This document shows, piece by piece, positions 44,066 through 52,610 of a stretch of DNA of 64,000 nucleotides. A program made the position numbers and the translations under genes. The DNA lies in the NCBI GenBank assembly GCA_016432505.1, contig CP066692.1, positions 288,497 to 352,496 on the forward strand, read 5' to 3'. Every line of letters begins with the position of its first letter. Position 1 is the first letter of the stretch. The stretch comes from Azosocius agrarius. Its GTDB lineage: Bacteria; Pseudomonadota; Gammaproteobacteria; UBA6186; Azoamicaceae. The notes below the pieces were generated by a model that searched no databases, was not told the DNA's origin, and saw only the letters and a program-made list of their open reading frames with translations.

Positions 44066-44290
44066 ATGACATATATTATTGTTAGAGATGGTGAACATTT
44101 AGATTCAGCAATAAGAAGATTAAAAAGATATGTTGAGAAATCAGGGATCCCTAGAGAACTCCGTCAAAGAGAAAGATATGAAAAGCCTGCAAAAAAAAGA
44201 CAAAGAGAACTTGCGGCAGCAAAAAAACGTCAATTAAAAAAGCAAAAAAATTTATTAAATAGATTTAACTTATCTTTTTATAATAAATAA
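44066..44290 (+). CDS. rpsU: 30S ribosomal protein S21
   Basis: S21 helps start-site base pairing near the anti-Shine-Dalgarno. The 74-residue product (E. coli 71) has IVRDGEHLDSAIRRLKRYVE, SGIPRELRQRERYEKPAKKR. AAGGTG precedes the ATG. First gene of the macromolecular synthesis operon rpsU-dnaG-rpoD. Confidence 0.97.
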   Translation: MTYIIVRDGEHLDSAIRRLKRYVEKSGIPRELRQRERYEKPAKKRQRELAAAKKRQLKKQKNLLNRFNLSFYNK

Positions 44291-44314
44291 ATTTATATAT
44301 ATATTTTTTTATGT

Positions 44315-45961
44315 ATGAAAATTAATATAAGTGAAAAAATAGATAATATTTTACATAAAATTGATATTGTTCAAATAATTAGTGAATTTATACAATTAAA
44401 ATCTTCTGGAAATAATTATGTAGCAAATTGTCCTTTTCATAATGATAAAAATCCATCTTTTTATATAAATGTAGATAAAAAATATTATCATTGTTTTGGT
44501 TGTTTATCTCATGGAGATTCTATTCAATTTATTATTAATTATAAAAATTTATCATTTATTGAAGCTGTTAAATTTTTGTGTGATAAAGTGGGTCACAATG
44601 TTAATGTTGATAAATATTTTTTTAAAAATAATTCTTTAAATTTATATAAATATGTTTATCTATTAAATGATGCTGTTGAATTTTTTATTTATAATTTAAA
44701 AATAAATGAAATTGCTACATTATATTTGTATAATCGAGGTTTGAATGATGAAATAATAAATTTATTTAAGATTGGTTTTGCTGCGTCTATTAGTGAATCT
44801 ATTTCATTTTTTAAATTAAAAGGGTATAAAATTTATGATTTAAAAAATGTAGGATTAATTTCTTCAAATGATACTAATTTTTTTATGTTTTTTAATAGGA
44901 TTGTTTTTCCTATTAAAAATTTTAAAGGAGATTTTATAGGATTTGGAGGTAGATGTATTTCTGATGTGCATGATCGTAAATATATAAATTCTCCTGAAAC
45001 TTTTATTTTTAAAAAAAAAAAAGAATTTTATGGAATTTGGGAAACATTATCTTATGGAAATTATAATAAAACTATTATAGTTGTTGAAGGCTATTTTGAT
45101 GTTTTATTATTATTTCAAAATGATATTAAAAATGTTGTTGCTACATTAGGAACAGCAATTAGTAAAAATCATATTGATTTTTTGTTTACAAAAACTAAAG
45201 AAATTATTTTTTGTTTTGATGGAGATGATTCTGGGAGAAAAGCTATTGAAAGAGCTGTTAGTATTTCGTTGTTATCTATTAGTGAATGTAAAAAAATAAG
45301 TGTTGTATTTTTAGATATTGGATATGATCCTGATTCTTATATAAGAATTTTTGGAAAAATGAAATTTTTAGAAAAATTTTCTAAAACTCAAGATGTTTTT
45401 GATTATTATATATATTTGTTGTATGAAAAATATAATTTGTATAAAAAGGATGATAAAATTATATTTAATAATGAACTTAAAAATTTATTTTATAAATTTC
45501 CTAATGATTTTTTAAAAAAAAATTATTATCAACGTATAATTAAATTATATGGAAGTGCTAATTTATTTTTGTTATATGAATTTGATAAATATTTTAATAA
45601 AAATATTAATTTTAATATAAATATAAATGATATAAATTTTATATTTTTTATATTAATATTTCTATTAATATTTAATAGAAATTTTATAAATTATTTAACT
45701 CATATAGATTTTTTGTTAGAGTTTAATATTAATGGAGCATTATTTTTATATAATTTAATAAATATTATTTTAAAGGATAAATATTTGTATTTTGATGATG
45801 TCAAAAATATTATGTCTAAAGATTTTGTTAATTATTTAACTTATGGTTATTCTATGAAAGTGGTAGATTCTGTTTCTAAATTTTTTGTTAAAGATATATT
45901 TTTTGAATCTATTAATATAATTAAAAATTTATTTTATGAAAGTAAAATTAATAAAAATTAA
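44315..45961 (+). CDS. dnaG: DNA primase DnaG
   Basis: Makes RNA primers at the fork. The 548 residues contain the zinc ribbon (NCPFHNDKNPSFYIN, YYHCFGCLSHGD near 38-70), the RNA polymerase domain (FFMFFNRIVFPIKN, FIGFGGRCI) and TOPRIM acids (VVEGYFDVLLL, FCFDGDDSGRKA). The C-terminal helicase-interaction part is shorter and very divergent. An A12 tract at 45011-45022 lies inside the coding sequence. Followed 15 bases later by the extended rpoD frame. Confidence 0.96.
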   Translation: MKINISEKIDNILHKIDIVQIISEFIQLKSSGNNYVANCPFHNDKNPSFYINVDKKYYHCFGCLSHGDSIQFIINYKNLSFIEAVKFLCDKVGHNVNVDKYFFKNNSLNLYKYVYLLNDAVEFFIYNLKINEIATLYLYNRGLNDEIINLFKIGFAASISESISFFKLKGYKIYDLKNVGLISSNDTNFFMFFNRIVFPIKNFKGDFIGFGGRCISDVHDRKYINSPETFIFKKKKEFYGIWETLSYGNYNKTIIVVEGYFDVLLLFQNDIKNVVATLGTAISKNHIDFLFTKTKEIIFCFDGDDSGRKAIERAVSISLLSISECKKISVVFLDIGYDPDSYIRIFGKMKFLEKFSKTQDVFDYYIYLLYEKYNLYKKDDKIIFNNELKNLFYKFPNDFLKKNYYQRIIKLYGSANLFLLYEFDKYFNKNINFNININDINFIFFILIFLLIFNRNFINYLTHIDFLLEFNINGALFLYNLINIILKDKYLYFDDVKNIMSKDFVNYLTYGYSMKVVDSVSKFFVKDIFFESINIIKNLFYESKINKN

Positions 45962-46021
45962 ATAATTCCATTATAAATGGGATTAATTTATGTAGTTATT
46001 ATAGTTTTTTATGAGTTGTGT

Positions 46022-47872
46022 ATGAATGTTGAGTATAATTATGGAAAATCAAAAATTAAAGCATTAATAAATCTTGGAAAAGATAAAGGTTTTTTGACCT
46101 ATTCTGAGATAGGAAATTATTTAACTGGCTTTACAAGTGATGCATATAGTATTAATGATGTTGTTAAGTTGTTAGGAGAAATTGGTATAACTGTTTATGA
46201 TTCTGATGATTCAGTTGATGTATCTTTAATTGATGATTCTTCTGATCATGAAATTGGATTTAGGGGTGAAAGTAATTCTGAGTTTTGTTTTGAAAAAAAT
46301 CATCCTAATTCTGATGATGAAGGAATAATTTTAACAAATGATCCTGTTAGAATGTATATGAGAGAGATGGGTGTTGTTGAACTTCTTACTAAAGATGGAG
46401 AAATTTCTATAGCAAAACGAATAGAAGAAGGAATTAGAGAAGTTATTATATTATTTGCAAAATATCCTAAAATGTTAAATTTTATTGTATATGAATATGA
46501 TAAAGTTAATGATGGGTTATTTAAAATTTTTGATTTAATTAGTGGAACTTTAACAAAAGATGAAATTTTTGGAGTTGTTATTAATGAAAATCTCTTGAAA
46601 AATAATTTTAAAAATAATTGTAATATTTCTGACTTAGAAATAATTGAAAATGAGGGAAATGAAGAAGAGGCAAAAAATAAATTTATAAAATTGATTTTAT
46701 TAATGAAGAAAAATCAGGATTTATATGATAAATATGGTAAAAATAAATTTATAAAATATGGATTATATAAAGATCTTGAAAATGAATTAATAACTTTTAA
46801 ATGGGTACCTAAAATTTTTGATACTTTTACTACATTAATGAAAGATATTTTATTACAAATTAAAAAACAGGAAAAAATTATTTTTGATATTTGTGTTATT
46901 AAATCTGAAATGCCTAAAGAATTATTTATTAGTTTATTTAAGGAAAATGAAGTTAATTTTTTATGGGTTGATTTGTGTATTAATAAAAATTCTATTTATT
47001 ATAAAAAAATAATAATGTTTAAAGAACATATTATATTAGCTCAAAAAAGAATTAAAGAAATAGTAGAAAATTCTTCTTTAAATGTTTTTGAAGTTAAGTT
47101 ATTAAATAAACGGATAGCTATTAGTGAAGCTAAAGCTAGAAGAGCAAAAAAAGAGATGGTGGTTGCAAATCTTCGTTTAGTTATATCAATAGCGAAAAAA
47201 TATATTAATAGAGGATTGCAATTTTTAGATTTAATTCAAGAAGGAAATATTGGATTAATGAAAGCCGTTGATAAATTTGAATATAGAAGAGGATATAAAT
47301 TTTCTACATATGCAACTTGGTGGATAAGGCAAGCTATTACTAGATCAATTGCTGATCAAGCTAGAACAATAAGAATTCCTGTTCATATGATAGAAACAAT
47401 AAATAAACTTAATAGAATATCAAGGCAAATGTTGCAAGAAATAGGTAGAGAACCAACTCCAGAAGAATTGGGAGAAATTATGGGGCTTTCAGAAGATAAA
47501 ATAAAAAAAGTTATGAAAGTTGCTAAAGAACCTATATCTATGGAAACTCCTATAGGGGATGAAGAAGATTCATCTTTAGGAGATTTTATTGAAAGTATTG
47601 ATGACACTCATCCAGTTGATGCTGCTATTAATGAAAGTTTAAAGGAATCTACTCAGCATGTATTGAATGGTTTAACTCCAAGAGAAGCTAAAGTTTTGCG
47701 AATGAGATTTGGTATAGAAATGAATACTGATCATACATTAGAAGAAGTTGGTAAGCAATTTGATGTAACAAGAGAAAGAATAAGACAAATTGAAGCTAAA
47801 GCTTTAAGAAAATTAAGACAACCAAGTAGAGCTGAGCATATACAAAGTTTTATTGATGAAGATGTTGAGTAA
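46022..47872 (+). CDS. rpoD: Housekeeping sigma-70 factor RpoD
   Basis: Primary sigma factor. The frame opens at 45977, but MNVEYNYGKSKIKALINLGK at 46022 aligns with E. coli region 1.1 and the 15 upstream residues are hydrophobic, so I start at 46022 (616 residues). Region 1.2 DPVRMYMREMG, the non-conserved region (about 130-340), region 2 (ANLRLVISIAKKYINRGLQF, YATWWIRQAITR), region 3 and region 4 (TREAKVLRMRFG, VTRERIRQIEAKALRKLR) are intact. Keeping regions 1.1 and the insertion in full is unusual in tiny genomes. Confidence 0.96.
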   Translation: MNVEYNYGKSKIKALINLGKDKGFLTYSEIGNYLTGFTSDAYSINDVVKLLGEIGITVYDSDDSVDVSLIDDSSDHEIGFRGESNSEFCFEKNHPNSDDEGIILTNDPVRMYMREMGVVELLTKDGEISIAKRIEEGIREVIILFAKYPKMLNFIVYEYDKVNDGLFKIFDLISGTLTKDEIFGVVINENLLKNNFKNNCNISDLEIIENEGNEEEAKNKFIKLILLMKKNQDLYDKYGKNKFIKYGLYKDLENELITFKWVPKIFDTFTTLMKDILLQIKKQEKIIFDICVIKSEMPKELFISLFKENEVNFLWVDLCINKNSIYYKKIIMFKEHIILAQKRIKEIVENSSLNVFEVKLLNKRIAISEAKARRAKKEMVVANLRLVISIAKKYINRGLQFLDLIQEGNIGLMKAVDKFEYRRGYKFSTYATWWIRQAITRSIADQARTIRIPVHMIETINKLNRISRQMLQEIGREPTPEELGEIMGLSEDKIKKVMKVAKEPISMETPIGDEEDSSLGDFIESIDDTHPVDAAINESLKESTQHVLNGLTPREAKVLRMRFGIEMNTDHTLEEVGKQFDVTRERIRQIEAKALRKLRQPSRAEHIQSFIDEDVE

Positions 47873-47903
47873 AATTATTATATGTTATATAATACATGTA
47901 TTA

Positions 47904-47977
<74 letters not shown>

Positions 47978-47993
47978 TTACATTACATTAATA

Positions 47994-48911
47994 ATGTTTT
48001 TTGTGTATAAATATATTTTTTATAAAATAATAACATGTTTGTTTATTGCGTTAGAAGCTGCCATTGTTAGATATTTATCTGGAGGGTCTTCAATATATTT
48101 ATATGAAAAATTATCAGTTTATGCAATAATATTCTTTCAGAGTCTTTTTTCTGTTTTATTTCTTTTTTTTATTTTAAAAAAATATATTTTTAAATTATTT
48201 ATGTCTTCTTTTGTTTTTTTAAATTTTTTTCGCGCAGTTTTAAATATATTTGGTATTGGTTTATGGTATTTAAGTTTACAAAAAATACCTGTTATTCAAG
48301 TTATATCTGTTAGTTTTATATCTCCAATAATTAGTGTTTTTGGTGCTATATTTTTTTTTAAAGAAAAATTAACGTTAAAAAGTATTGTAATAGTTATAAC
48401 TAGTTTTATAGGCTTTTTTTTTTCAATGAGACCTGATTTTTTGTGGAAGCAGATTTATAATTTTAATATTATTTTATTATTGCCATTATGTGCTTCATTT
48501 TGTATGGCTGTTAGTAAAATTCTTGTAAGAAAGTTAATGATTTTTAAACATAGTCCTTGGCAATTGATTGTTTGTTTATTTTCTTTAATTATTCCTATTT
48601 GTTTAATATTTTTTTTTAAATATGGATGGATTTTTCCAAAATATTATCATTGGTTTTGGTTAATTTTATTAGGAGTTTTAAATATATGTATTAATTATTT
48701 TTTTGCTAAATCTTATATATTAGGAGATATTATTACTTTGTTGCCATTTGGAATAGCTGCAAAATTAATTTTTGCAGGGAGTATAAGTTTTTATTTATTT
48801 AATGAAATTACTAATTCTTTTCCTATAATTATGGGATTTTTAATAGGCTTGTGTAATTTTATATTATTATTTTATAATTATATTTTTTATTATTTTATTA
48901 AATTTAAATGA
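47994..48911 (+). CDS. DMT-superfamily (EamA) transporter, tandem copy 1
   Basis: A polytopic inner-membrane carrier of 305 residues with about ten hydrophobic segments in two EamA repeats. Landmarks are VRYLSGGSS, NFFRAVLNIFGIGLWYLSLQ, VIQVISVSFISPIISVFGAI, FFFKEKLTL and LCASFCMAVSKILVRKL. It resembles DMT carriers of intracellular bacteria that import metabolites such as S-adenosylmethionine, but substrate cannot be read from sequence. The next gene is a clear paralogue 13 bases downstream. Starts 16 bases after the CAU tRNA. Confidence 0.85.
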   Translation: MFFVYKYIFYKIITCLFIALEAAIVRYLSGGSSIYLYEKLSVYAIIFFQSLFSVLFLFFILKKYIFKLFMSSFVFLNFFRAVLNIFGIGLWYLSLQKIPVIQVISVSFISPIISVFGAIFFFKEKLTLKSIVIVITSFIGFFFSMRPDFLWKQIYNFNIILLLPLCASFCMAVSKILVRKLMIFKHSPWQLIVCLFSLIIPICLIFFFKYGWIFPKYYHWFWLILLGVLNICINYFFAKSYILGDIITLLPFGIAAKLIFAGSISFYLFNEITNSFPIIMGFLIGLCNFILLFYNYIFYYFIKFK

Positions 48912-48924
48912 AATTTTTTTATGT

Positions 48925-49830
48925 GTGTTATGTGTTATGATTTTTTATGCCTTATTATGGAAAATTATTTCTTATATAATGTTTTCTTTTTGTAATTCAA
49001 TAATAAGATATTTGGTTGGAGGATCTGTATTCTTTATAGGAGCTCCTATACCTATTTATATTATTGTTATGTATTCATATATGTTCGGTGCTATTTTAAT
49101 ATTTCCTTATATATTTTTAAAAAAAGGAATATATGGTTTAAAAACAAAATATATTTTTTTGCATATTTTAAGATTAATTTTTTTTGTTTCAGGATTTTTA
49201 TTATGGGGAGTTAGTTTTAAATATATGACTCTTGTGCAAGTTGTTGTTATTAGTTTTGGAAGTCATTTATTAACTATTGTGTGTTCTGTAATTTTTTTAA
49301 AAGAATATATATCTTTTAGACGAAGTATAGCTTTAATAATATCTATTTCTGGCGTTATTGTTACTAGTTGTAATATTAAAGTTTTACATTTGGGGGAATT
49401 TAATAATATTGTTTTTTTGTTCCCAATTTTTGCATCTTTTTTATTTTCTTTAGAAAAATTAATGGCGAGAAAATTATTGTTATTAAATGAATCTTCTAAT
49501 TTATTAACATTTTATGTTTTGTTTTTCACTGTACCAGTTTGTTTTATACCTGTTATGGAATATGGTTGGATTGAGCCTGAAATTAATCATTATTTTTATT
49601 TTTTAATACTAGGCTTTTTCTTTATTTTATCAATTTATTCACATAATAAAGCTCATATGTGTTCAGAAGTTACTTTATTAATGCCTTTTTTTCCGTTTAA
49701 ATTAATTATAAGTTGCGTTGTTAGTTTTTTTTTTTTTGGAGAAATACCGAATATATTAGATATTTTTATTTGGGTTTTTGTATTGATATTTTGTAGTTTT
49801 ATTTTATTTTATTCTGATAAAAAAAATTAA
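48925..49830 (+). CDS. DMT-superfamily (EamA) transporter, tandem copy 2
   Basis: Paralogue of the preceding gene, 301 residues, about ten transmembrane segments. Shared landmarks in the same order: IIRYLVGGS, HILRLIFFVSGFLLWGVSF, LVQVVVISFGSHLLTIVCSV, FLKEYIS, FPIFASFLFSLEKLMARKLL, YGWIEPE. Divergence between copies is large, so this is an old duplication with probably different substrates. The start may be at MLCVMIF or at a later Met. The following gene begins 3 bases after its stop, suggesting one transcript. Confidence 0.84.
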   Translation: MLCVMIFYALLWKIISYIMFSFCNSIIRYLVGGSVFFIGAPIPIYIIVMYSYMFGAILIFPYIFLKKGIYGLKTKYIFLHILRLIFFVSGFLLWGVSFKYMTLVQVVVISFGSHLLTIVCSVIFLKEYISFRRSIALIISISGVIVTSCNIKVLHLGEFNNIVFLFPIFASFLFSLEKLMARKLLLLNESSNLLTFYVLFFTVPVCFIPVMEYGWIEPEINHYFYFLILGFFFILSIYSHNKAHMCSEVTLLMPFFPFKLIISCVVSFFFFGEIPNILDIFIWVFVLIFCSFILFYSDKKN

Positions 49831-49833
49831 ATT

Positions 49834-50373
49834 ATGATTATGATAATTATTTTTTCCTCTAGTTCTTTTGGTAATGTTGGATTTTATAATTTATTGCCTG
49901 AATTTTGTTTTAATGAGTTTCAAAATTTAAAAAAACAAAGTATAGGAAAATTTATTATTTGTAGTAACGGTGTTTTAAATACTTTTTTTTATAAATATTT
50001 AATAGGGCGTATTTTTTTTGTTATTTATAATAAATTAACATTATTTAATAATTTAAAGGCTAAGTTGTTTATAAATTTTTATATAAATAACATATTAAGT
50101 AAATATACATATTATAATTTTTTAGTGAATTTTTTTAAGGTAAATTTAAATAATATATTTATATTTGGAGGGGTATATATTTATGATTTTTTTTTTGTTT
50201 TAGTAAATAAATTTATATTTACTTTATTTTATAGATATTTTTATGGAAATATATTTTTTTCAATTTATTTTTTGAATTTATGGTATGTTATTTTATTATC
50301 TAGAAATTCTAAATATATTTTTTTTGTTGTTGAAAAAAGATATTTTATTTTTAATAATAGAAATTTTTTTTAA
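49834..50373 (+). CDS. folA: Candidate degenerate dihydrofolate reductase
   Basis: Not obvious at first sight; 179 residues, Phe/Ile/Tyr rich. Laid on E. coli DHFR it gives an N-terminal beta strand (MIMIIIFSSSSFGNVG), a proline then an acidic residue where catalytic Asp27 sits (Glu here), FQNLKKQSIGKFIICS for the FKRNTLNKPVIMG strand-helix, and best of all IFIFGGVYIYDFFFVLVNKF then GNIFF, matching the IGGxxIY...GDTxF cofactor segment. The usual GR-T-W motif is lost. Role would be tetrahydrofolate regeneration for fmt and mnmE. If wrong, it is an unidentified cytoplasmic protein. Confidence 0.5.
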   Translation: MIMIIIFSSSSFGNVGFYNLLPEFCFNEFQNLKKQSIGKFIICSNGVLNTFFYKYLIGRIFFVIYNKLTLFNNLKAKLFINFYINNILSKYTYYNFLVNFFKVNLNNIFIFGGVYIYDFFFVLVNKFIFTLFYRYFYGNIFFSIYFLNLWYVILLSRNSKYIFFVVEKRYFIFNNRNFF

Positions 50374-50415
50374 AATAAAAAATATATTTTATATTAATAA
50401 AATATGATTTTATAG

Positions 50416-50442
50416 TTGAATTAAATTATTTTGTCCACATAT
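50416..50442 (+). promoter_or_regulatory. Putative sigma-32 (heat-shock) promoter of groESL
   Basis: TTGAAT at 50416-50421 and CCACATAT at 50435-50442 are separated by 13 bases, close to the sigma-32 consensus (TTGAAA, 13-15 bases, CCCCATNT). They lie about 60 bases before groES, and the genome encodes RpoH at 55.1-55.9 kb. A TA repeat follows the -10. Given the AT-rich background, chance matches are possible. Confidence 0.5.
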
Positions 50443-50500
50443 ATATATATATATTTTTGTTTAATTATTTAATAAAAATTTGTAACAATTAGGAGTTTTT

Positions 50501-50794
50501 ATGACTATTAATATTCGCCCTCTTTATGATAGGGTAGTTGTTGAGCGTATGGATGAAAGAATAACATCTGGCGGGATTGTAATTCCTGATACTGTTGGAG
50601 ATAAGCCTCAAAGAGGTATAGTAAGAGCTGTTGGTAAAGGTAAATTAGAAAATGGAATTTTGATTAAACTTGAAGTAAAAATAGGCGATGAAGTTCTTTT
50701 TGGAAAATATTCTGGAACAGATGTGCAAATATCTGGAAAACAGTTTCTTGTAATGCGTGAAGATGATATAATGGGGATAATAGATACGGTATAA
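50501..50794 (+). CDS. groES: Co-chaperonin GroES
   Basis: Lid of the GroEL chamber. 97 residues, normal length: NIRPLYDRVVVERMDERITS, GGIVIPDTVGDKPQRG mobile loop, VGDEVLFGKYSGTDV. AGGAG precedes the ATG. The intact operon and low compositional bias suggest high expression, as is usual for endosymbionts whose proteins are destabilised. Confidence 0.98.
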   Translation: MTINIRPLYDRVVVERMDERITSGGIVIPDTVGDKPQRGIVRAVGKGKLENGILIKLEVKIGDEVLFGKYSGTDVQISGKQFLVMREDDIMGIIDTV

Positions 50795-50845
50795 TTATAA
50801 TTTTATTTTAAAATAAAATATGGTTTATTTTTAAAGGAAAATAAT

Positions 50846-52495
50846 ATGGTTGCAAAAGAATTATATTTTGGTGAAGAGGCTCGTAATAGGCTTTTACTTG
50901 GGGTGAATACATTAGCTAATGCTGTACAAGTAACTTTAGGGCCAAGAGGCCGGTGTGTTGTAATAGAAAAATCTTTTGGTGTTCCAGTTGTTACTAAAGA
51001 TGGAGTAACAGTAGCAAAAGAAATAGAATTAGCTGATAAAGTTGCTAATGTTGGAGCTCAAATGTTAAAAGAAGTGGCTTCTCAAACTTCTAATATTGCT
51101 GGAGATGGAACTACGACAGCTACTATTTTAGCTAGAAGTATGATAATAGAAGGTAATAAGTGTATTGTTGCTGGAATGAATCCTATGGATTTGAAGAGAG
51201 GTATGGATAAAGCATTATCGTTATCTATAATAGAATTAGCAAAAATGTCTGTTCCTTGTGATGATGGTAAATCTATAGCTCAAGTAGGTACGATTTCAGC
51301 AAATTCTGATATTAAAATAGGACAAATTATAGCTGATGCTATGTCTCGAGTTGGAAAAGATGGTGTTATTACTGTAGAAGATGGCAATGGATTGGAGGAT
51401 GAATTAGAAGTTGTTGAGGGTATGCAATTTGATAGAGGTTATATTTCACCTTATTTTGTTAATAATCAACAATCTATGGTAACAGAATTAGAAAATCCTT
51501 TTATATTGTTAGTTGAAAAAAAAATTAATAATATACGAGATATGATTTCTATATTAGAGTCTGTTGCAAAATCTGGAAGACCGCTTTTTATAGTTGCTGA
51601 AGATGTTGAAGGAGAGGCTTTAGCTACTTTAGTTGTTAATAATATGCGAGGAATTGTAAAAGTGTGTGCTGTTAAAGCTCCTGGTTTTGGAGATAGAAGA
51701 AAAGCAATGTTGGAAGATATTGCTGTATTGACTAATTCAAAAGTTATAACTGAAGATGTTGGATTAACTTTAGAAACTGCTCAAATTGATGATTTAGGAA
51801 CAGCAAAAAAAATAATTATAACTAAAGATAATACTACAATTATTGATGGATGTGGAGCGTCTTCGGATATAGAAGATAGAATTATTAATTTGAAATCACA
51901 GTTGAATGATTTAACTGTAGATTATGATAAAGAAAAATTACAAGAGCGCATTGCTAAATTGTCTGGTGGAGTTGCTGTTATAAAAGTTGGTGGGGCAACA
52001 GAAATTGTTATGAAAGAAAAAAAAGCTAGAGTGGAAGATGCATTACATGCTACAAGAGCTGCTGTAGAAGAAGGTGTTTTACCTGGGGGGGGAGTGGCTA
52101 TAATAAGACTTATTCCTAAACTTAAAGAACTTGTAGGTGAAAATGAAGATCAAAATCAAGGTATTAATATTTTTATAAAATCTTTAGAGTCTCCTTTAAA
52201 AAATATTCTTTTAAATAGTGGCGAAGAACCAGCTGTTATAATGGATAAGGTTAAAAATGGTATAGGTAATTTTGGGTTTGATGCATACAAAAAAGAGTAT
52301 GGAGATATGATAAAACTTGGAATTTTAGATCCTACTAAAGTTACTAGATCAGCTTTACAAAATGCAACTTCTGTTGCTGGGTTATTTTTAACTACAGAAT
52401 GTGCAATTATTGATGTACCTAAAATTGAAAAAGACTCAAGCCATCATGATATGAGTAATATGGGTGGTGGGTTTGGTGGCATGCCTGGAATGTAA
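50846..52495 (+). CDS. groEL: Chaperonin GroEL
   Basis: ATP-driven folding chamber. 549 residues with TLGPRGRCVVIEKSFG, VTKDGVTVAKEI, the nucleotide site DGTTTATILAR, EDVEGEALATLVVN, KAPGFGDRRKAML, GGVAVIKVGGATE and VEEGVLPGGGVAI, ending in the Gly-Met tail (NMGGGFGGMPGM). Fully conserved. Ends in a perfect 19-bp terminator hairpin. Confidence 0.99.
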   Translation: MVAKELYFGEEARNRLLLGVNTLANAVQVTLGPRGRCVVIEKSFGVPVVTKDGVTVAKEIELADKVANVGAQMLKEVASQTSNIAGDGTTTATILARSMIIEGNKCIVAGMNPMDLKRGMDKALSLSIIELAKMSVPCDDGKSIAQVGTISANSDIKIGQIIADAMSRVGKDGVITVEDGNGLEDELEVVEGMQFDRGYISPYFVNNQQSMVTELENPFILLVEKKINNIRDMISILESVAKSGRPLFIVAEDVEGEALATLVVNNMRGIVKVCAVKAPGFGDRRKAMLEDIAVLTNSKVITEDVGLTLETAQIDDLGTAKKIIITKDNTTIIDGCGASSDIEDRIINLKSQLNDLTVDYDKEKLQERIAKLSGGVAVIKVGGATEIVMKEKKARVEDALHATRAAVEEGVLPGGGVAIIRLIPKLKELVGENEDQNQGINIFIKSLESPLKNILLNSGEEPAVIMDKVKNGIGNFGFDAYKKEYGDMIKLGILDPTKVTRSALQNATSVAGLFLTTECAIIDVPKIEKDSSHHDMSNMGGGFGGMPGM

Positions 52496-52500
52496 TTTTA

Positions 52501-52560
52501 AATTATGTGTTTTTCATATAAAATATGAAAAACACATAATTAAAATTAATAAAAAAAAAA
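52501..52560 (+). terminator. Terminator hairpin after groEL (19-bp perfect stem)
   Basis: Arms at 52501-52519 (AATTATGTGTTTTTCATAT) and 52523-52541 are perfect complements with a 3-nt AAA loop, directly after the groEL stop. Downstream is an A-run (52551 on) then T-run, not a simple T-tail, so it may also stabilise the mRNA 3' end. Confidence 0.8.
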
Positions 52561-52610
52561 GTTTTTTTGTTTATTTAATTAAGTTATAATTATGTTTTTG
52601 TGGTGATTTT

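Noticed and set aside
50437..50452. TA dinucleotide run before groES as a microsatellite switch
   Set aside because: Short TA runs are frequent here (for example near 41360); no reason to treat it as a switch beyond easing promoter melting.
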